Source: Agromyces cerinus | Lineage (GTDB): Bacteria > Actinomycetota > Actinomycetes > Actinomycetales > Microbacteriaceae | Direction: 5' to 3' | NCBI RefSeq assembly: GCF_016907835.1 | Contig: NZ_JAFBCT010000001.1 | Coordinates: 3,348,001-3,412,000 of the forward strand | DNA: 64,000 bases | Shown: positions 60,971 to 64,000 of the stretch, piece after piece | How positions within the stretch are numbered: position 1 is the first letter of the stretch | Layout: each line of letters starts with the position of its first letter | Position numbers and translations under genes: made by a program | The notes under the pieces: generated by a model | Seen by the model: only the letters and a program-made list of their open reading frames with translations | Database searches by the model: none | What the model was told of the DNA's origin: nothing

Positions 60971-61489
60971 ATGAGCCTGTCACGCAAGCGCCGCAAGGAA
61001 CTCAAGCGACTGCAGAGCAACGCTGGGGATCTCTGGGAGAACCAGCAGGCCGTGCTCGAGCACGCCAACGCAGTCGCTCGGGAGGCCAGCCGGCAACTCG
61101 GCCACCTCACGCGCGAAGAGGTCGTGCCCCGGGTCCGCACCGGGTACGACAGCTATGTCCGCCCCAACGTGCAGCGCGCCGGCACCGTCGCGCGCGCCGC
61201 CGGCGACACGATGGAGCGAACGGTCGGCACCGCGCTGGGTTCCGTGCTCTCGATCGGCGACATCGCCAACGACGCCCGTGTGCGCCGCGCCCTCGAGCGT
61301 GTCTCGCCCCGTGCCGACGTCGTCGTCAAGGAGAAGAGCGGCCCCGGCTTCGGCACCTACCTCGCGATCGGCGCCGGCATCGTCGCCGCAGCGGGTGTGG
61401 CGTACGCGGTCTGGCAGACCTTCCGGGCCGACGACGAGCTCTGGGTCGCCGACGACGAGCCCCCCGCGGGTTCGAGCACCACAGTCTGA
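60971..61489 (+). CDS. Conserved hypothetical protein with one C-terminal membrane helix
   Basis: 172 residues from ATG 60971 with GGAGG five bases upstream. A basic helical N-terminus (SRKRRKELKRLQSNAGDLWE) and helical body are followed by one membrane segment (YLAIGAGIVAAAGVAYAVWQ) and an acidic tail (DDELWVADDEPP). It resembles small actinobacterial membrane-associated proteins found near ppiA, but I know no function. Confidence 0.78.
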   Translation: MSLSRKRRKELKRLQSNAGDLWENQQAVLEHANAVAREASRQLGHLTREEVVPRVRTGYDSYVRPNVQRAGTVARAAGDTMERTVGTALGSVLSIGDIANDARVRRALERVSPRADVVVKEKSGPGFGTYLAIGAGIVAAAGVAYAVWQTFRADDELWVADDEPPAGSSTTV

Positions 61490-61504
61490 CCAGCACGAAT
61501 TTCC

Positions 61505-61535
61505 GATGGCCCCGCCTGATTCAGGCGGGGCCATC
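61505..61535 (+). terminator. Hairpin terminator
   Basis: GATGGCCCCGCCT pairs perfectly with AGGCGGGGCCATC around GATTC, directly after the hypothetical gene. Confidence 0.8.
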
Positions 61536-61599
61536 GTCGTCTCCGCGAGTGCTCTCGGTCAGTGCAGACCCTGATTCTCGACGAATCTGTGAAAACACC

Positions 61600-61629
61600 T
61601 TGCGGTTGGCGTGAGTCTCCCGCTAGTGT
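61600..61629 (+). promoter_or_regulatory. Promoter of the Cys-containing leader peptide
   Basis: TTGCGG (61600-61605) and TAGTGT (61624-61629) are 18 bp apart; transcription would start near 61636, giving a ~40-nt leader before the uORF. Confidence 0.6.
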
Positions 61630-61674
61630 CGAAAATCGTTGTTGAACTTGCAGAGCAGAGAGGAGTTGATACCC

Positions 61675-61749
61675 ATGATGAAGCACATCTTCACGCCAGC
61701 ATTTACTGCGGCCCACACGGGAGTCCTCCTCGTGTCTCGGGCCTGCTAG
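61675..61749 (+). CDS. 24-residue putative leader peptide ending Ser-Arg-Ala-Cys (uORF)
   Basis: ATG 61675 to TAG 61747-61749, with AGGAG nine bases upstream. The product begins MMKHIFTPAFTAAHTG and ends VLLVSRAC. It resembles the VSRxxC leader peptides that precede sulfur-assimilation operons in Actinobacteria and sense cysteinyl-tRNA by ribosome stalling at the terminal Cys codon (established for mycobacterial examples). Here the next gene on the strand is a small uncharacterised gene at 62128, after a 378-nt leader, not a known cys gene. Too short for codon statistics; the call rests on the ribosome site, motif and position. Confidence 0.65.
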   Translation: MMKHIFTPAFTAAHTGVLLVSRAC

Positions 61750-62127
61750 CAGTTCGCCCCGACGTCTCGCGCATTCGCGCCTGATCGTCCACTCCGCCCC
61801 TCGGGCGTGACCCAGCGGCTCCTGCCGCGCATCCCGTCCACGACCTCGTCGTGGGCCGCTCTCCACCGAGCGAGCGGATGTCCCGGCTCACGCCCTGCCC
61901 GGAGACGCGACCCGGCTCTCGTCATCGAGCGCCACGGCGCGCCCGCACGCCCGGAGGACTCCGTGGATCCCGCCGTCGCGGCATCCGTCCACCGACCTCC
62001 GGAACCACGTCGGCCCGATCCCGTGATCGAACGGTCTCGACCGGATCGGCCGCTGCTCCACCCGCACCACCCGCACGACCCGCACCACCACAACACACAA
62101 CACACAACACACATCGAAGGAATCACC
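61750..62127 (+). promoter_or_regulatory. 378-bp leader between the uORF and the small gene at 62128
   Basis: I see no convincing gene here. The last part (62058-62113) is low-complexity, nearly free of G in 62084-62113: runs of CACC, CAC and ACACAA. Such C/A-rich, G-poor unstructured RNA is typical of Rho-loading sites or translation-enhancing leaders. Confidence 0.55.
62058..62113 (+). repeat. Low-complexity C/A-rich tract
   Basis: Short repeats of CCCGCACCA / CACAACACA; G is absent from the last ~30 bases. It ends just before the GAAGGA ribosome site of the gene at 62128. Confidence 0.8.
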
Positions 62128-62379
62128 GTGAATACGAGCACCATCTCCGCCGGCCGCACCGCACAGGTGCAGACCGTCACGCTTCGCGCCGACGCGCGAC
62201 AGCTCAGCGATCGCGTCGCACGCCGTGCCGCCCACGCGCTCCTCTCCTGGAGCCGCCGGCGCGACGAGCAGCGCACGCACTCGGCGACCGCCGAGCGCCG
62301 CAGGAACGAACACGCCGCAGCCCGCCTGCAGGCCGACGAGTTCCGGCGCATCACCCTGATCGCACAGCCGCTGATCTGA
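62128..62379 (+). CDS. Small basic hypothetical protein
   Basis: 83 residues from GTG 62128, with GAAGGA seven bases upstream. The product is helical and rich in Arg and Ala (LSDRVARRAAHALLSWSRRR; RRRNEHAAARLQADEFRRIT). Similar short proteins occur in Microbacteriaceae by my recollection; no function is known. It lies downstream of the leader peptide and may be its regulatory target. Confidence 0.65.
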   Translation: MNTSTISAGRTAQVQTVTLRADARQLSDRVARRAAHALLSWSRRRDEQRTHSATAERRRNEHAAARLQADEFRRITLIAQPLI

Positions 62380-62475
62380 GCGACCATGCGCAACATCGAC
62401 ACCACGACACCAGCCAGGCCCCCGCAGGTCGGCATCGCGACAGGCGCGACGATGCCGACCCGCGGGGAGCTCGGC

Positions 62476-62542
62476 CACCCGCGGCCGTGTCGCGAACGGT
62501 TCGGCCTCGACGGTCGGAACGTCGGCGACACGGCCGCGGGTG
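62476..62542. terminator. Perfect 18-bp inverted repeat between convergent genes
   Basis: CACCCGCGGCCGTGTCGC (62476-62493) is perfectly inverted at 62525-62542 with a 31-nt loop that can itself partly pair (GTTCGG...CGGAAC). Probable terminator for both the small gene and the NUDIX gene. Confidence 0.65.
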
Positions 62543-62579
62543 CGTCTCCCGCACGCTCAACGCGGTTCGGCGCCCGCTC

Positions 62580-63029
62580 CTACTCCCGACCCGAAGGCGG
62601 CACACCATCGGCCGGCTCGGCCGCATTCAGCCGCAGTGCGATGTCGAGCAGGCTCACGCGCTTCAGGCGCGGCACCTCGTCGAGCGCGAACCAGCGCGCC
62701 TCGTCGCTCGAGCCGTCGACCTCGTTGCGGAGCTCACCGCCGACCACGCTCGCCCGATAGACGACGCGCATCGCGTAGAGCGGCGCGGCCCCCGAGTGAC
62801 GCTTCGACGTCGGCACCACCATGGTGTCGATGCCGAGCAGACGGTCGACGGATGCCTCGTACCCCGTCTCCTCGAAGATCTCCCGCCGAGCCGCCACCAC
62901 CGGGTGCTCGGCGCCCTCGATGCCGCCGCCGGGCAATGTCCAGCCGGAGCGGCCGTGCTCGTTCCAGTGCGAGAGCAGAATCCGGCCCTCGCGGATGATG
63001 ACCCCGTACGCAGCGATGCGGATGTCCAT
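62580..63029 (-). CDS. NUDIX hydrolase
   Basis: 149 residues from ATG 63029 (a GTG at 63035 is an alternative). The NUDIX box is complete: GGGIEGAEHPVVAARREIFE followed by ETGYE (Gx5Ex7REUxEExGU). It hydrolyses a nucleoside diphosphate linked to another moiety; substrate unknown. TACAGT six bases upstream and no ribosome site suggest a leaderless mRNA. Confidence 0.92.
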   Translation of the reverse strand: MDIRIAAYGVIIREGRILLSHWNEHGRSGWTLPGGGIEGAEHPVVAARREIFEETGYEASVDRLLGIDTMVVPTSKRHSGAAPLYAMRVVYRASVVGGELRNEVDGSSDEARWFALDEVPRLKRVSLLDIALRLNAAEPADGVPPSGRE

Positions 63030-63107
63030 CAGCACACTGTAGCGGGGGCATCGACGCGCCCGCCCGGCGCCGCTATGGTCGAGGCACCGAACGAACGGAG
63101 CGTCACG

Positions 63108-63509
63108 ATGGCCGAGGCGTCGAACCTGATCGCTGCGTCACCCGAAGTCGATCGGTATCTGGGCGGCCTGCCCTCTGATCTCGCAGACACGCTCGCGCGG
63201 CTCCGAGACGGCATCCGCGGTGTCGCGCCTGCTGGCGCCGTGGAGAACATCAAGTGGAACGGCCCGAACTACGCGCTCGACGGCGTCGATCGGGTGACGG
63301 TCGGCACCGACCCGCGTGGAAAGGTGCGCATCGTGATGCACCGAGGCGTGAAGATCGTCGATTCCGAGGGGTTCAGCTTCGACGACGACACCGGGCTCGT
63401 GCGCTGGGCGGCGGCCGACCGCGGAGTGATCGCCCTCGACCCAGCCGAGATCGACGCGCATCGCGACGAGATCGTCGCGCTCATCGAACGCTGGTTGCGG
63501 CTGGTGTGA
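63108..63509 (+). CDS. DUF1801 domain protein
   Basis: 133 residues from ATG 63108 (GGAG seven bases upstream). VDRYLGGLPSDLADTLARLR and VENIKWNGPNYALDG are typical of DUF1801/YdhG-like proteins, a CyaY-like fold of unknown role. Confidence 0.85.
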   Translation: MAEASNLIAASPEVDRYLGGLPSDLADTLARLRDGIRGVAPAGAVENIKWNGPNYALDGVDRVTVGTDPRGKVRIVMHRGVKIVDSEGFSFDDDTGLVRWAAADRGVIALDPAEIDAHRDEIVALIERWLRLV

Positions 63510-63582
63510 GACGCGGCGATGAGCGCAGCGGGCACGTCACCTCAGTAGGCTCCTGGTGAATCCGCAGCGTGAGGAGTACTTC

Positions 63583-63930
63583 GTGATCCGACCGGTCGCG
63601 TTCACCGTGCTCGGCGATTGGTCGCCGGCAACCTACATCAACGAGTTCGTGTGGGTCGCCTTCGCGGAACGACTGGTTGCGACCGGTGAGCGCCACGGTC
63701 CCGACAATTTCGCGAACATCTGTGCCGCCGAAGAGTTCCTCGGGACATGGTCCCTGCGTCTGGTCGAGCGCGACTGGGAGTGGATGGCGCCGATCATCGG
63801 GCGCCTCGCGAACGGAGATGACCCTCTGCAGGTGGAGGCGCAGGCGCTGGCGGAGTATTCGCGGATGCACGACGGGCGGACGCCGCTGATGCGCGACTGG
63901 GAACTTGATCCGGACCGATACCGGGCGTGA
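63583..63930 (+). CDS. Hypothetical protein
   Basis: 115 residues from GTG 63583, chosen because GAGGAG lies six bases upstream; GTG 63556 is an in-frame alternative. Acidic, Trp-rich (WSPATYINEFVWVAFAERLV; SLRLVERDWEWMAPIIGRLA). No recognised domain. It ends two bases before the tRNA-like sequence. Confidence 0.7.
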   Translation: MIRPVAFTVLGDWSPATYINEFVWVAFAERLVATGERHGPDNFANICAAEEFLGTWSLRLVERDWEWMAPIIGRLANGDDPLQVEAQALAEYSRMHDGRTPLMRDWELDPDRYRA

Positions 63931-64000
63931 TGTGGAGCCGAGGAGATTCGAACTCCTGACATCCTGCTTGCGCCGTCCAGCGCGCCACTGCGCTACGGGC
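63931..64000 (-). other. 3' half of a tRNA (tRNA-Ala(TGC)-like), possible attachment-site scar or degenerate tRNA, cut by window edge
   Basis: On the minus strand, positions 63971-63933 read GCAA-GCAGG-ATGTC-AGGAG-TTCGAAT-CTCCT-CGGCTCC-A: the 3' side of an anticodon arm, variable loop, intact T arm and acceptor strand as in actinobacterial tRNA-Ala(TGC). The sequence 5' of it (to the window edge) has a D-arm-like AGCGC...GCGCT, but the expected CCTGC anticodon strand and a matching acceptor strand are not visible, so it does not fold as a complete tRNA. No CCA is encoded. Confidence 0.6.

Noticed and set aside
61807..62379. 190-residue plus-strand protein extending upstream of the small gene at 62128
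   Set aside because: The added part translates the C/A-rich tract into His/Pro repeats and has no ribosome site; GTG 62128 has GAAGGA at ideal spacing.
63794..63988. Minus-strand small protein containing CQEFESPRLHI
   Set aside because: This is the well-known translation of a tRNA 3' end (TTCGAATC T-loop), not a gene.
63931..64000. Complete tRNA gene at the right edge
   Set aside because: Only the 3' half folds; the visible 5' sequence has no strand complementary to the GCAGG anticodon stem.
1..64000. CRISPR array, restriction-modification or toxin-antitoxin locus, prophage structural genes, transposase or integrase
   Set aside because: Looked for regularly spaced repeats and the signature proteins; none found. 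The edge tRNA fragment is the only hint of integration.

Overview
The window is high-GC actinobacterial DNA. Gene order, codon use and the many GGATGC/GCATCC words suggest Microbacteriaceae, with an Agromyces-like genus as my best guess (inference; no 16S is present). The segment from about 44.6 to 60.9 kb is the conserved origin-proximal block of Actinobacteria: tRNA-Leu(CAG), fhaA-fhaB-pstP-rodA-pbpA-pknA-pknB, trpG, a class E sortase, crgA, a rhomboid protease and cyclophilin ppiA, in the same order as the Mycobacterium tuberculosis Rv0009-Rv0020c block. dnaA/dnaN/gyrA would lie beyond the right edge.

Layout. 0-0.2 kb: start of a flavin pyridine-nucleotide oxidoreductase. 0.36-4.4 kb: a large secreted protein made of six carboxypeptidase-regulatory-like domains and eight Ig-like repeats. 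4.5-7.9 kb: a TetR/YhgE/ABC-ATPase export operon with a perfect palindromic operator. 7.9-23.7 kb: a carbohydrate-acid utilisation region with an SMP-30 lactonase, a DapA-family aldolase, an SDR dehydrogenase, a DgoD-like enolase-superfamily dehydratase, an IclR regulator, a three-gene sugar ABC importer, an acetyl-esterase, a large TAT-exported protein with a golvesin/CBM-like C-terminus, and a sulfatase. Together these can take a decorated polysaccharide to imported sugar and then through a non-phosphorylative oxidative route (lactone, acid, 2-keto-3-deoxy acid, aldol cleavage). 23.9-33.8 kb: metabolic and regulatory genes, including a PLP decarboxylase, ArsR+SRPBCC, BadF- and PfkB-type kinases, a cupin, an F420/NADP oxidoreductase, an LLM-FAD oxidase fusion facing an HxlR regulator, and an AlkA-like glycosylase; REP-like palindromes are scattered here. 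33.8-44 kb: two GH5 endoglycoceramidase-like enzymes, one secreted and divergent from a membrane protein, the other fused to a polytopic membrane domain, plus TetR/SDR, an S41 protease, a YbaK editing protein, a pentapeptide protein and an orphan ECF sigma factor. 45-48.3 kb: beta-phosphoglucomutase coupled to a GH65 disaccharide phosphorylase. 48.4-61 kb: the cell-wall growth and division signalling block.

The last 3 kb (61.5-64 kb) holds a short uORF ending in Ser-Arg-Ala-Cys followed by a G-poor C/A-rich leader, small poorly characterised genes, and at the edge the 3' half of a tRNA matching tRNA-Ala(TGC) without a compatible 5' half. This may be an attachment-site scar. A cluster of DnaA-box-like sequences lies between the convergent crgA and rhomboid genes. 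Several genes appear to start at the first base of their mRNA (leaderless), with regulator palindromes overlapping the promoter or even the start codon.
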